Program-made: the position numbers and the translations under genes
Notes under the pieces: generated by a model
Told to the model about the DNA's origin: nothing
The model's database searches: none
What the model saw: the letters and a program-made list of their open reading frames with translations, nothing else
Shown here: positions 48,325 through 60,432 of the stretch, one piece after another
Layout of the letters: every line of letters starts with the position of its first letter
Numbering within the stretch: position 1 is the stretch's first letter
From: Gnetum montanum
Lineage: Eukaryota > Streptophyta > Gnetopsida > Gnetales > Gnetaceae
DNA length: 64,000 nt
Reading direction: 5' to 3'
Assembly: GCA_015680685.1 (NCBI GenBank)
Contig: MNCI01037935.1
Location: 11,829-75,828 of the forward strand

Positions 48325-49425
48325 TGTGGATCCTTTAGTTTTGGTACATCAAAACTTTAAGAAAATTGGAAGACAAGGTTTCTTGTACATGTGTGTGATT
48401 ATTATGCTTATAGGAAAAGAACTTGGATTAAGACTTGGATTGTGCAAGCTTTTGGACAAGCAATGAAGAATTCATTATGCAAAGGAAGATGAAGAAAGAC
48501 ATCTCTGAGAAATAGTAGATGTCTTGGTAGGATTAGAGTGAACATAGGCAAAGACATATTTTAGAAATAGCATACATCTTTCCCTAAGCAAAGATGTCTT
48601 CCATCAAGCAAATACGTCCTTGCATAATGTAGACTAGTTTTAGAAGGACATCTTCCATCAGACAAACATGTCTTTTCAGAATGGAGAGTTCATAAAGACA
48701 TCTTTTCCAAACAAGACATCTTTCTAGATTTGAAGGCAAATGCAAAAAGACATCTCAAGCACAAAAAAGACGTTTTCCATGACCATTAGTGATCGATGAC
48801 TAGTCGTTGCATGAGTTCTAAGATGGATTTAGAAACATGGTAGCTATAAGAAGACATCATATGCATTGGGAAATGTGTAAGCTTATGTGTAATCTTTGTT
48901 ACTCTTCATTATATCATCATTTGTTCATTGTAAAGTGTGTTGTACCTAAATGTACAAGGATCAGCAAACTAATTTGCATCTATCTCTTGTAATTGTTCTC
49001 TCTTATTGCTGTAATGGGTTGATGTGCTTTTTATAGGAAGGCATCTTGCTTGAGCTTGTCAGGATCCTATAGGACTAAGTTGTTCATGTTATGGTACAAC
49101 ACTGCAAAGCAAAGCTTAAGGTTGTAAATATTATGGAAGCATGAAAACCACATTCCAAGCCTAATAGGACCTTGCAGGGCTGAGTGGCTAGTGTTACAAC
49201 ACAGTACTTTGGAGCAGGCCTTGAAGACTATATAGCATGTGGACCCTTCAACCACATTTTGAGAGCAAAAAAGTTTAGAGTTGTGCTAGTGATCTACCCT
49301 CTAAGTGTAGACTACCCAAGTTAGGGAACCACATTAAATTTAGTGTGGATGCTTTTGTGTTACAAAGTTTTAATTTGGGAAACTTATTCATCCCCCCTTC
49401 CCCCCTCTAAGTTCAATGATCCACA
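48325..49425 (+). repeat. 5' LTR of the Sirevirus-like element
   Basis: TGTGGA...TCCACA. About twelve copies or near-copies of AAGACATCTT (reverse AAGATGTCTT) lie at 48495-48775, followed by the TATA-like CTATAAGAAG at 48844-48853. Confidence 0.9.
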
Positions 49426-49427
49426 AG

Positions 49428-49440
49428 TGGTATTGAAGCT
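49428..49440 (+). other. Primer-binding site of the Sirevirus-like element
   Basis: TGGTATTGAAGCT, a decayed form of TGGTATCAGAGCT (tRNA-iMet type), two bases after the LTR. Confidence 0.7.
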
Positions 49441-49480
49441 TAGTATTCTTCTCTATCATCATCAACTTCAAGAATGAATG

Positions 49481-51150
49481 ATGGAGGGGACATCTTACAC
49501 AAAGCAACCCATGTTCAATGGATTCAACTTCACCTACTAGAAAGCTAGAATGCAAGGGTTCTTTAAATCCATGGAATTTGAAGTATGGGAGTCAATTCTT
49601 AAAGGCTACACTCTACCTGTTGAGAACTCCATTAGCATCATCAACCCTTGCAACAAATGGTTAGAAGAGGAAAAGGATAAGTTCATGTTTGATTCAAAAG
49701 AAAAAAATTGTTTATATTGTGCATTGAATAAATCTAAACTTAATAGAGTAGTAGGATGTAAAATGACCAAAAAATTTTAGCAAAATTTAGAAGCTACTTA
49801 TGAGGGAACATCTATTATTAAGAAATCAAAATTATTATTTTTACAAAGTGAGTACGATAAACTCAAAATGAGAGAAGGTGAGAAAATAAAGGATTATTTT
49901 TCTAGAGCTAATGATCTTGTTGTAGCAATTAGAGGAGCATAAAAGGATCTATCTAAAAGTGACATCATTATCAAAATGATCAAAACTCTACAAACAAAGT
50001 TCAAATCAAAGGTCACAGCCTTGGAGGAAATGAGAGACTTCTCAACTCTGAAATTTGAGGAACTCCAAAGTGCTTTCATCGCCTATGAAATGAATCTCAT
50101 AAATGAAGGAGCTATTCAAGAAAGATCCATTACCTTAAAGACTACCTCAAAGGAGAATGAGCTTAATGAGAATGATGATGGAAATGAAGATGAGCTTGCC
50201 CTTCTCACTAGGAAGCTACAATGACTAATCACTAGAAGAAATAAAGGAACATATCAATAAAGATTCAGTTAGCCCAAAGGTAGAGGCAAGAATCTCTTAA
50301 ATTCTAATTTAGATTTTTCTTTTTTAGAATGTTAGTTGTGTGGTGGAAGAGGCCATATGACCTCCAAATATCCTAGTAGCTTTAGAATGCAATTCAAGAA
50401 CAAAACCACTGATGAAGTAAAGAAGACCAACTTCTATACAAGTTTGGATGATGGGGAGTAGAGTGAAGAAGAAGTAGAGGAAGATGCAAAAAATTCTCAG
50501 CTCATCTATATGGCCCTCATTAATGGTGATGCTGATTCATTAGATGATGAAATTAATGATGATGAGAGGTTTGATTTATTATGTAAAGAACTTTTAAATT
50601 TTCAAAATCTTTGTACTAAATTACATAAACAAGTTATGTCTAAAGATTAGAAAATATTCTTGTTAAATTTGACCAATTATGATCTTAATAAACAACTCTC
50701 AGACCTAAGAGCTAAGAATGAGAAGCTAACCTCATTCTTAGAGCAGGTCAAAGTGGAAGTTGCGAATGTTAAATTAATAAATGAAAGATTGATGAAAGGA
50801 AAGGAATCCCTTTGAATGGTACTAGGACAAGGAACAAGTACATAAGATAAAAGTGAACTTGGATGTTGTTCTGAAGAAGAAGAACCTACACTTCCTTCAT
50901 CCCATCTCAAGGAATCATCAAAAAGTAAGGGTACCATTTCAAAAGAAGTTCCTATCTATCAAAAGACTCCTCAAAGGTTTGATCATTTCAAAAGAAGTTT
51001 GGGCATAAACAATGGGAGTGTAACTTAAAGATCTATCATATGAGTTCCTAGTCATATCACAAGACTCCTTGGTTTTATCAAAGTGCACCAAGAAAGGTTT
51101 TATACAAGATCAAAGAGAACACTAGAAGTTAACTCAAAGGACCAAGGCTA
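49481..51150 (+). pseudogene. Sirevirus-like gag
   Basis: The frame starts at the ATG at 49481 (MEGTSYTKQPMFNGFNFTY) and shows the copia gag (UBN2-type) pattern: 'ARMQGFFKSMEFEVWESILKG', 'KIKDYFSRANDLVVAI' and 'LRF/LKFEELQSAFIAYEMNL'-like blocks. The zinc knuckle near 50328-50372 (LCGGRGHMTSKYP) has lost its first and last cysteines' context (stop, and C to Y). Behind it are an acidic stretch and a coiled coil (about 50690-50815, 'LRAKNEKLTSFLEQVKVEVA'), the extended gag C-terminus typical of Sireviruses. Several stops and a frameshift disrupt it. The protein would form the element's particle. Confidence 0.75.
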
Positions 51151-51419
51151 TCAAAAATGAATGGAAAATTAAATAACAAAACCAAGGGCATCAAGACACC
51201 TTCACCAACAAATTTGTAAGACAAGGTCATGCCTTAGACATTGGGGAAGTTCGATTGAGAGGATATTCCTCAAAAGAGAAGACTCATTCTCTAGCTCTCT
51301 AAGATCCATCACTTTCCGGCAGCATGACAGGTAGGTAGATGTAAGTTTTCTTTTGTTTTTAAGCTTTTATTAAGACTATAGACCATTGAGAGCCTTCCTA
51401 AAACTCATCTTGATTTTTA

Positions 51420-51640
51420 ACAAAAGACATCTTTCAAAAGTGGAAGACATCTCTGTAAAGATGTCTTCATGAGATCAAAGACGTCTCTTTGATTTTTTGA
51501 CCATATTGGGAAAGATGTCTGCTACAAATAAAAGACATCTACTATAACTTTAACATGTTGGAAAGATGTCCTCCTATCAAAAAAGACATCCTCTTTTTTT
51601 TCAAAGCCCTTATTCTTCCATCACTATAAAAGAAAAAACC
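51420..51640 (+). promoter_or_regulatory. Internal U3-like promoter of the Sirevirus-like element
   Basis: 51425-51592 holds at least eight AAGACATCT/AGATGTCTT/AGACGTCT units, the same motif as in the LTR U3. The TATA box CTATAAAAG (51624-51632) follows, and then the ORF2 ATG 48 bp later. The order and spacing copy the LTR promoter (array, then CTATAAGAAG). Confidence 0.75.
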
Positions 51641-51679
51641 CCCATTTTTGTCATATTCCTTCAGATCTACCCCATAGAG

Positions 51680-53100
51680 ATGACTAGGGCTCCACCATTT
51701 GCAGTGAGTTTTTTAGAGATGGCCCACAAGAAGGTTAGAATGTTTAGGGAACCACCCAAAAAATGTTCAAGAGGGAGTTCTAGCAGTGCGTCACCTTCCT
51801 ACATACCTCGATTTCAAAGCACAAGTGCCCAACATAGGTTTGAGGCAACTCGAACCACTACTATCATTTCTGAGCATTCTATTGCTTTTCCACTTCATAG
51901 ATAGTAAACTCTATTAAATTACTTCAAGATTTTTAAGTGGACTACCTTTCTTTCCATGAATTTTCTTGTTCCTAAAGTGTTAATTAGGGAATTCTATTGT
52001 AATATTGTTATTTCTGATGTTGTTATTGGGGCATGCATATCAACTATTGGTGGAATTATTGTTGAAGTCTCTCCCCAAATTGTGAATGCAATTCTAGGCA
52101 TATCTAGTGTTGATGTCTTCCAGGTTACCATTGAGTCTATTCATGATATTTACACAAATGTTATAATGCTCGTAGGACACAATGAATTTTGTGATGTTTT
52201 ATTTGGGAGAGATATGTCATTTAATAGGGATTGAGAGAAGTAAGATGATCATTGATGCCTCCATCTTATCACTCATTGTGTTGTATAACATCATGGTGAA
52301 AGGTGGTATCCATAGTTATTTTCTACCATCCTAGGATTTTGTATTGTAATATCTGCTTATAGTTTTACCATTAGATCTAGGATGCACTCTTTGCTAGGAC
52401 ATTCTGAGCCTCTATGCTAAGGAAAGAATCTTTAGACACCCCTACCTCATTAGCTTGTTGATTCACCAAAGGGGTGTACCTATACTAGAGTTTCCTTTGC
52501 TGAAAAACAAAAGGAGTCTCAATGAGTATGTGGAAAAGAGGAGTACTTCCCATATTGCTGAAGTAGGACCCAACACTAGACCTCCAAAACAAAAGAAGGA
52601 AGCATCTCCCTAGTTGAGATGATCAAAATCCTCCAATGCTTAGATTAGTTCTTCCCTGAAGAAGCTATTTTGATGCATTGCTTGAGCCGTTTGGAAGCTT
52701 GGGAGGAACCTCTCTTACTTTTATAAGAGTTTGGATGAAGCTAGGATTCCTCCCCCCTCTAATGGATAGGTATTTAAGGAGGTTACTAGTCCTCCTATCT
52801 CTAACATCGAGGAGGATGTTCCTATTCCTCCATGTCATTCTTCAGCAGCAAGCCCTTCACACACATATGACTTCAAGATAGAGTCAAATTCTAAGCTAGA
52901 GGCACCCCTAGTTGGTGTTTAGGGGGAGCAACCAAAGCACCATGTTTCAGTTCTTGCTACTTACATGATTCCATCTCCTACTAATGCTCCTGGCTCTTTT
53001 GAGCAATAAGCTATGGAGAACATCTTTGGAACCATGTTTGAATGGATCCCAATTCAGTAGCTGCTAGCTACATCAACTCCACTAGCTTTCTCTTAATTTC
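51680..53100 (+). pseudogene. Sirevirus-like element ORF2: PF20167-like protein
   Basis: The start is the ATG at 51680 (MTRAPPFAVSFLEMAHKKVR), the first after the internal TATA box. A basic, S/P-rich N-terminus leads to 'PRFQSTSAQHRFEATRTT', two stops (TAG TAA at about 51902), and in the same frame 'KVLIREFYCNIV', 'VEVSPQIVNAILGI' and, after a frameshift, 'RHPYLISLLIHQRGVPI'. This is the order of the putative plant transposon protein family PF20167 (an N-terminal RF...ER part, LVREFY, then the small VxG/ILG part). The C-terminus is S/P/E-rich. It stands where Sireviruses keep their env-like ORF. Function is unknown. Confidence 0.65.
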
Positions 53101-53759
53101 GAGTGAAGCTTCATCCTAGGTAGGCTCTAATGCAACAAGTTGAGTCCTCTGATGAAGACACTTAGAAATCTAGCTAACCCAACACTAGTAGTAGTTATGA
53201 TGAGGAGGAGACTTATCATCCATCTAAAGTAGCAATGGATTCTAAGTTTGAGTATGCTACTGAGGTTAGTGATTGAGACCTTGGTAAGTTTTTTGTTCTC
53301 TCCTTTTGATGATAAAAAAGGATGAGATATTTTTTTGGCTCTCACATATGTGATTTTGGGACTTTGCACATATGTGATTGATGTGGTTTGATAGTTGTAG
53401 ATAGTTGTACTCTTGTCACAGTATGGTATATAATAGTTTTTGGATGATTATGGATAGATGGTGTGTTTTCCTTGCTATCTCTATGTGATTTACCTTTGCC
53501 ATTTATTCTTGCATTTACTTTGCTTTACATGCCATTAAACCTCCATGTTTATCCTAATCCTTGGTTGCCATAGGAATTTATATGTTTTCACACTTTCTTA
53601 GTATACTTTTATGCACTTACTTTCTATGCTTTGTCTTTTTTGGTTATGTCCAAAAAGGGGGAGAAGTTGCTAATGTGTTATTATTGGAACAAGAGTAAAT
53701 TATTAGGACAAGACTAACTCATTTTTTAAATTTTGGGACATTATCAAAAATGAGGATAT

Positions 53760-54831
53760 TGTGGACCTTTTGGTTTTCGTATGTTAAAACTTTAAGAAAA
53801 TTGGAATACAAGGTTGTGTGTGTGTGATTATTGTGCTTATAGGACAAGAACTTGGATTGAGACTTGGATTGTGCAAGCTTTTGGACAAGCAACAGAGAAT
53901 TCATTATGCAAAGGAAGATGAATAAAGATGTCTTGGCAAAATTGGAGTGAACACGAGAAAAGATATCTTCAAGAAATAGCAAACATCTTTCCCTAGGCAA
54001 AGACATCTTTCATCAAGCAAAGATGTCTTCATAGAATGCAGACCAATTTCACCATCTGACAAAGATGTCTTTCCAAAATGGAGATTTCAAAAATACATCT
54101 TTTCGAGACAAAGACGTCTTCCTAGAATTAAAGGCAAATATAGAAAGATGTCTCAAGCATGAAAAAGACATCTTCCATGACCATTAGTAATTGTTGGCTA
54201 GATATTGCATGAGTTCCAAGATGGATTTAGAAACATGATAGCTATAAGAAGACATCATATGCATTGGAAAATGTGCAACCATATGCGTAATCATTGTACA
54301 ATAATATTTTGAATCATTGTAATCTTTGTTGCTCTTCATTATATCATCATTTGTTCATTGTAAGGTGTGTTGTACCTCAACATACAAGGATCAGCAAACT
54401 AGGTTGCATATATCCCTTGTAATTATTCTCTCTTATTGTCTTGTAGGGTTGATGTGCTTCTTACAAGAAGGCATCTTGCTTGGGCTTGTTGGGATCTTGC
54501 AGGATTGAGTTGTTGATGTTGCAGTACAACACTCTGGAGTGGAGGTTAAGGTTATAAAGGTTGTGAAAGCCTAGAAACCACATTCCAAGACTAATAGGAC
54601 CTTGCGGGGTTGTGTGTCTAGTGTTGTAGCATAGCACTATAAAGGATGTGGATCCTTCAACCACATTTTGAGAGCAACAAAGTCTAGAGATGTGCCAGTG
54701 ATCTACCCTCCAAGTGTGGACTACCTAAGTTGGGGAACCATGCTAAATTTGGTGTATGTGCTTTTTTGATATAAAGTTTTAATTTGGGGAACTTATTCAT
54801 CCATCCCCCCTTCTAAGTTATATGATCCACA
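53760..54831 (+). repeat. 3' LTR of the Sirevirus-like element
   Basis: TGTGGA...TCCACA, close to the 5' LTR with some indels. The AAGATGTCTT array is at about 53920-54180 and CTATAAGAAG at 54240. Confidence 0.9.
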
Positions 54832-56855
54832 ATATTGACCTCTTGTTGATTAGTTTATTTATTCTCCTCATATATTTATTTGGTCTAAATCTTCTCAGAT
54901 AGACTGGATAAGTGCATCGACTGCAAGGACTACTTCATCTTGGAAAATCCTTTCTCCTTCATTTTCGTGATGGTTTTCAAGGTTTTCTTCCAAATGTATC
55001 AACTCCATCTATTTGTTCACAAGCTTCTACTGATGGAATCATCTTGATCAAACTAATTTGGAAACAAGCCTCCTACAATTCCTATGTAGCCATATGGACA
55101 ACATCCACAAAGTATAAAAATGATAGATCTAGGTTATTGGAAATAGCATTATGAAGAGCTAATTGATCAATTTTGTTTGGAAGAGACCTTAGATACATGT
55201 ATGTTATACGTTGATCTTTGTGAAGAGCCAAGCTATATACTTCCTTTCCATATTCTGCACTATATTGTTCAAAATCTTCAATTCTATGTAACCTTCTTTG
55301 ACTTAAGATCAACTTTTCTTGAAGTCTTAAATTAACTAACAAATCAATGGTAAATTTTGTTGTGAGAGTAATAAACAATCCTTGAAATCCACCTTGCAAA
55401 ACTTGTTCTTGAGATGCTTGATCAGCACTTTCCCACCAATGTCAAATTTTACCTACTCCTACTATGATAGCTATCCTTTCATTTACTCATAAAAATATTT
55501 GTGTTATTCTTTGTTGGTCTACCCATAATCTAACTGTATGCAGTACTTCTTTTGATGGAAGATAATCAATATCTAACAAGGAAACATAAGTACCTACCAT
55601 GTCTTGGAGGGTGGTAAATGGTGGTGGCTTTTCATAAAGATGCCTTGGGTAAGACATCATAATTTTTCCTTCATAATTATTCTATTCTTCTTCTTCTTCT
55701 TCATGCTGGACAAACGTTTTGAGGGATTTCTCAACTTTCAAATTTGCAATTTTTCATTTTAGCGTATCTACTTCTAATGATAATTGTACCTTTTTCTATG
55801 TTGTAGCTCTTATTTTGTATTTTTCAACTAAAGTAACTTTCAATTGATTTTCTAAAGATAAGACTTCTTGAAGAAAATGTTTTTGTTTTTGTTTTTTTTT
55901 TCTTTCTTTTTCTTATCTTTCAAAATATCTTCATACACACTAATATTATTCAAAACTTCATCTACCTTATTTTCTATCTGATTAACATTTTTGCTACAAT
56001 AAGAAGACTAGTGTAAGAAATAGTTTAACTAAGGAACCTCTTCTTTCTGGTGATTAGATGATTCAATAGAATGTTTAAGCAGATAACTGCAATCAACTCA
56101 TGTTTTTAGAATGGTATCTTCAAATATAGTCATATGATATGATCCTTTGGGTGGCCATTTTCCACCATTGACAAACTTCTTACCCTTCACTTCTTTGTTT
56201 GAAACATGAAGATAGTTCCTTTGCAATCAAAATTTGGAGAACTTTTAGCTTTAGAACTTGAAGATCCTTCATCATATTTTGTTGTGGGGAGGATAAGAGG
56301 TAATGCAACTAGCTCAATAACAATAGAACAACTAAATTGTTGAGATGGATAACAAATCCAGTGCTTGTGAGACTTAGTAGACCTCTAAAATTCTTGGTCT
56401 CATAGGAACTTTTGAATTCTGGGAAAGCATTGTACGTAGCCTTTTACTTCAATAAATGTTTACTTCCAATAGGGAATTTAACTCCCCATTTGAGTTTATG
56501 ATTCATATAAATAGTATTGGTAAGCTGGAATGTACCTCTTGCGCTAATCACAACATAGATAGAGCCTCTTAGTAGTTTGACCCCATGAATTTTGATACAT
56601 AATAGCAGGGTGGAAGAGATGTGCTCATCATATAATGACAGCTAGAAGTTTGACTGCATAGAACACAAGGAATTTTCATTTAATATTCCTCAAAAGTAAC
56701 AAATCTTCAACATTTTCCAAACAATGTCTAGATCATCGTTAAGACCATCTCCAATGATTTTGCTATCTAGCAAAGTTACAAGGAATTCTGCTCCTAGATT
56801 ATAGTTGAACTTGGGACTAACAAGAATGTCAATTTATCCTAGATGAACATAGTGA
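54832..56855 (-). pseudogene. EPRV2 movement protein and capsid protein part
   Basis: Continuation of EPRV2 beyond the inserted element. The movement protein (30K superfamily) core is at about 56.4-56.85 kb (HYVHLG, IDILVSPKFNY, TLLDSKIIGDG, LSLYDEHIS). A lysine/glutamate-rich coiled coil lies at about 55.7-56.0 kb. The capsid protein core is at 54.85-55.45 kb (open at 55082-55399, 'GFQGLFITLTTKFTIDLLV', 'LRSLPNKIDQLALHNAI'). Stops interrupt several places. The right end at 56855 joins the leader of a gypsy element. EPRV1 lacks the capsid core, so this copy is the better guide to the gene order. Confidence 0.75.
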
Positions 56856-56969
56856 ATAAAATAATATTATTTTTAACAAATAAATCATTTAAGTCCTAAT
56901 AGTAATCATTTATAATTCTAACTATCTATATCATTATCACAAGTTCCTAGCAATAGTGCTAATGCAAAA
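56856..56969 (-). mobile_element. Gypsy leader with decayed primer-binding site
   Basis: The minus strand after the LTR reads TTAGCACTATTGCTAGGAAC, aligned to TTGGCACC.TTGC-type sites of B and C. About 100 bp of leader follow, then caulimovirid sequence begins. Confidence 0.6.
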
Positions 56970-57709
56970 TGATGAGTAGTTCCAATGCCCAATCATAAAA
57001 ATAATGAGCATATATAAGTGACCTAATCATAATCTATGGATTGGACTAGTGTGATACCTAGATAGTCAAGAATTCAATTACAAGTTGTTATCTTTCCGAT
57101 TGTACTTGAGTAGCTCTTAATGCATATGGATAAGTATAATACAGATGTATGATACTAATGTTATTACAATGATTGCTAAAATACTATTAAAATATATAAA
57201 TTAATTATAAATTAAACTAATGTAAAAATTAAAGGGTAAGCTATCCTAGGCAATAAGCATCCACCCCTGCTTTGTTGTACACATCTCAGACTCACGTAGT
57301 CACCATTGAGTTACCAAGTGATTATTGCTAGGCTAACCAAATAAGAACATTGCTATGGATACTAGATAATATGCATTATGCTCAAAACTAATTGTGCATA
57401 TGCTACCATAACTATCATACGTTTAATCAGAAATTACTAATTAAGTTTGTGTGAAAGTAAACATTAAACTAAGTTACATTTAAAATAAATTGCATCAAAT
57501 GTAATCACCATTGAGTTACCAAGTGATTAATGCTAGGCTAAAAAAATAAGAGCATTGTTGTGGATATTAAAAAATATGTATTATGCTCAAAACTAAATAT
57601 GCTTATGCTACCATAACTATCATATGTTTAATCATAAATCACTAATTAAGCTTGTGTGAAAGAAAACATTAAACTAAGTTGCATTTCAAATAGATTGCAT
57701 CAAATGATA

Positions 57710-57973
57710 TCATGATAAGATAGATTTAGCTAACTTAGTAGCATATGCTCTTCTTTCAGTAGATGGGGGCATTGTAGAACTTGTAAAAATATATCGTGCC
57801 ATGGCTCCATTACCATTTTTAGATGACATTGCAGAACATCTAGCGTCATGTTCCATGGCGACAAGGGCATTCAACTTATCATGAAATTCTCTTAGATCTA
57901 GGATTCCATAACTTAAATAAAGTGGAATGAGGGAGTCACTAACACAATCATAAGCTAAAAATCCAATGAACAT
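57710..57973 (-). pseudogene. EPRV1 polyprotein N-end
   Basis: The frame from the ATG at 57973 (MFIGFLAYDCV...) carries 'LREFHDKLNAL', MEHDARCS, KNGNGAMA and ERRAYATKLAKS. The same pattern is coded on the plus strand at 44290-44460 in EPRV2, so this is real coding sequence. The frame is cut at 57707 by the integration junction. Function unknown. Confidence 0.65.
57799..57815 (-). other. Primer-binding site of EPRV1 (decayed)
   Basis: The minus strand reads TGGTAATGGAGCCATGG, 14 of 17 to the tRNA-iMet type. It lies at the same place in the coding frame as in EPRV2. Confidence 0.6.
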
Positions 57974-57999
57974 CTTGTAGAGGTAACCAGTACTTGCAA

Positions 58000-58390
58000 G
58001 GTTTTACCGTAACAACTCAAGGCTACGTTAATGTGTTGTTCGCTCTGCAACCTTCTTGTTCTAGTGAAATTAAAAAAAAACAAGGGTTGTGCTCACTTAA
58101 GAAAACTTCACTCACACAGATGTATAGTGCCAAAGAAACCAAAGTGCTACCTTTGCTTCAAGCTTCAAATTGCATTGAACTCTTAACTCACGATGATTAG
58201 AAAGTAGAGGAATACATCCTTATATAGATGAGCATATGGGAGGAGCTACAAAGATTTACAACATGATACGATTGAGTTCAATTATTTTGACAATCATACA
58301 AATTAGACTATGACTGATGATAAAGACTAAAGCATATACACCAACTAAAGCACACAATTATTAAAGTGCCTTTAAGATGGCACAATGTAT
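58000..58390 (-). promoter_or_regulatory. EPRV1 intergenic region with TATA box
   Basis: The minus strand has CTATATAAGG (58218-58227), 'catcgtgagttaagagttc' some 25-45 bp downstream, and a leader to about 57973. The segment around 'gttcaatgcaatttgaagct' is shared with EPRV2 (43980). This is the expected site of the pregenomic RNA promoter. Confidence 0.65.
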
Positions 58391-58393
58391 ACT

Positions 58394-59500
58394 TCACATC
58401 TTTAAACATGACCTTTGACAATCATGACATGCTTTAATTAGCTTGGACATTTCTTCAAGAAGAAGGAATGACGATGTGGCAACATCTTGTGATTCTAGAA
58501 TGTCTTGTATTAGTGGAGGTTTCTCTACCTTGAGTTCATTATAGTAGAGGTTTACATCATCAAAAAGATTGATTCTTTGAGAAATCTGGCATAAAGTAAA
58601 CTTCCTTATATTCCATTCCAACAATGACTTAAAGTAATTGTGCACCAATTGGTTTGCAAACAGTTATCATTAGGTGAGTAGAATGACTCTAACACATGAT
58701 GATGTTGGAGATGCAACAACAACTTTACTTCAAGTTGACTCCAGTGAAGATTATTCACTAAACAATCTATTTTGCCTACCATATTGACAAAAAAATCAAG
58801 GTTTGGATACACACATGTCAAGTTGCTTGTGGATTCCTGTGGAAAGCAAGAGGTGATCTTTTTGCACCATATTACACACCTTTCAAGAGTATCTAAAGGC
58901 CATTCTATCCATTCTTTTGCTAGTCCTGACAGGCCAGAAGTGGTTTTTGACAATGATGTCAATGATAGTGGTATAGCTCTGAACATAAAACTTTTGAGTT
59001 CATGAGTAAGAGCATCAGGTAAAGGATTTATTTCACTTGGGATTCTTTCTATAGAGAACTCATACTACAATAGTAAAAACTACCGCCATGCAAGCATTTG
59101 GAGCTTTGGGAAAGCTATAATACGCCTCTTCATGAGTGTGGCAAGATTGGATGAGTTAGTGTGTAGAATGAATGGTTCTTCAATTAAATATGCATGGAAC
59201 TTTTCAACTTCCTTTATGTCCACTAGATTTTCTTTCTTAACTAGCCAATAATTTAATTTATTCTTTGCAAAACATCTAGAAGCATAAGCACAAATCTTCT
59301 CATCATCCTTTGAGACTTATTTTTAGCAACATTGCATCCCATGCTTTATACCTAGCATTAGTATTTAAAATAAATGGCCTTTAAACATTGATTCTAGAGG
59401 AGGAAGATGCTAGAATTCTCTTTTTAACCTTTTCACTTGAACATTTGCTTCCTTAATCCACTAGAAAGGACTAGAATTCTTGCATTTCCTAATTTGAAAG
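58394..59500 (-). pseudogene. EPRV1 RNase H and C-terminal extension
   Basis: RNase H pieces at about 59.0-59.3 kb: 'EVEKFHAYLIEEPFILHTNSS' (the usual TDS is TNS), then 'EFSIERIPSEINPLPDALTHE', which ends the domain. A C-terminal extension of more than 150 residues follows ('WPLDTLERCVIWCKKITS', 'YPNLDFFVNMVGKIDCLVNN', 'LLEEMSKLIKACHDCQR'). EPRV2 has the same extension. Several shifts break the frame. I do not recognise the extension as a known domain. Confidence 0.7.
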
Positions 59501-59699
59501 GTTTTATCTAACAACTGTGAAAACATGCCTTGACACATAATTCACACACCCTAAATTATTTGGCATTGATCCTTGGATTCTAATTTATTAGGAAAATTTG
59601 AAATCTTTTCTAAAACGTGGCTACATATGAATCTTTCCATTTTTGATGATTACTCTAAAAAATTCAACTTCTTAATTGTAAATTTGGAACTTCTTCGAG

Positions 59700-60420
59700 T
59701 CTACTGAAAGCCCAAATTCATGCTTAAGAGACAAAGCTACAAATTGCTCAGATGATCATAATGTTCCTCCACTATGTTTGAATAGATTAGAAAGTCATTA
59801 ATGTAATTTGCCACAAAATGTTTAACTTGCCCAAAAACTAAATCCATTTGACACTAAAATTATGTTGGAGCATTTTTTAGACCAAAAAACATAACTAGCC
59901 ATTCATACAAACCTCTTAGAGTATTGAAAGTAGTTTTATGAATATCATGTTCTATTATTTTTATTTGATGGTAACCAGACTTACAATCAAACTTACTAAG
60001 AATTCTTTGAGATGCCACCCTTTGGATTAGTTCTTCCTTGTTGGGCAATGGCCATTTTACATCAACCGTAACTACATTAAGCGGGATATAGTTGATTACC
60101 ACCCACACTTTTCCTCTTTTTATCTCTACATGGTTTCTCATAATGAAGCATGCACAAGAGTGGTTTGAATTGAAAGGTCTTATAAGGACTTTTTTGATGA
60201 ATTCTGCAACTTGATTTGGAACTTCTATTTCATCTATTCTTTTCATTGGAATTGTCTTGCTCTGTACTAGAATAGGATGTACAATAGGAATGTAGGCTAC
60301 AAGGCTATCTTTAAACCAAAATTCTAAAGGATGTTTACAACAACATTTCTTTAATAATTCTTGAAGTTCTTCAATAGCTGTATGGTGCATACCTTGGAAT
60401 TTTAGGATCTTCTGTACTTG
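59700..60420 (-). pseudogene. EPRV1 reverse transcriptase
   Basis: An open stretch of 176 codons (59860-60390) carries the caulimovirid RT pattern: 'GKVWVVINYIPLNVVTVD', WPLPNKEELI, 'ILSKFDCKSGYHQIKI' and 'EWLVMFFGLKNAPT'. Past a frameshift the active-site box reads YINDFLIYS (59794-59805) where family members and EPRV2 have YIDD. The first catalytic aspartate is therefore lost. Confidence 0.85.
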
Positions 60421-60432
60421 CTAGTATTTAGA

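Larger units (their letters stand above)
48325..54831 (+). mobile_element. Non-autonomous Sirevirus-like copia element inserted in EPRV2
   Basis: LTRs of 1101 bp (48325-49425) and 1072 bp (53760-54831), both TGTGGA...TCCACA. Flanks ATACT (48320-48324) and ATATT (54832-54836) are a target duplication with one change. The internal 4.3 kb holds a PBS, a gag with C-terminal coiled coil, an internal promoter-like site, and ORF2 (PF20167-like). Protease, integrase, RT and RNase H of copia are absent, so it depended on a helper. A purine-rich AAAAAGGGGGAGAAG lies at 53652-53666, about 100 bp before the 3' LTR, as in Sireviruses, which have purine tracts in this region. Confidence 0.85.
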
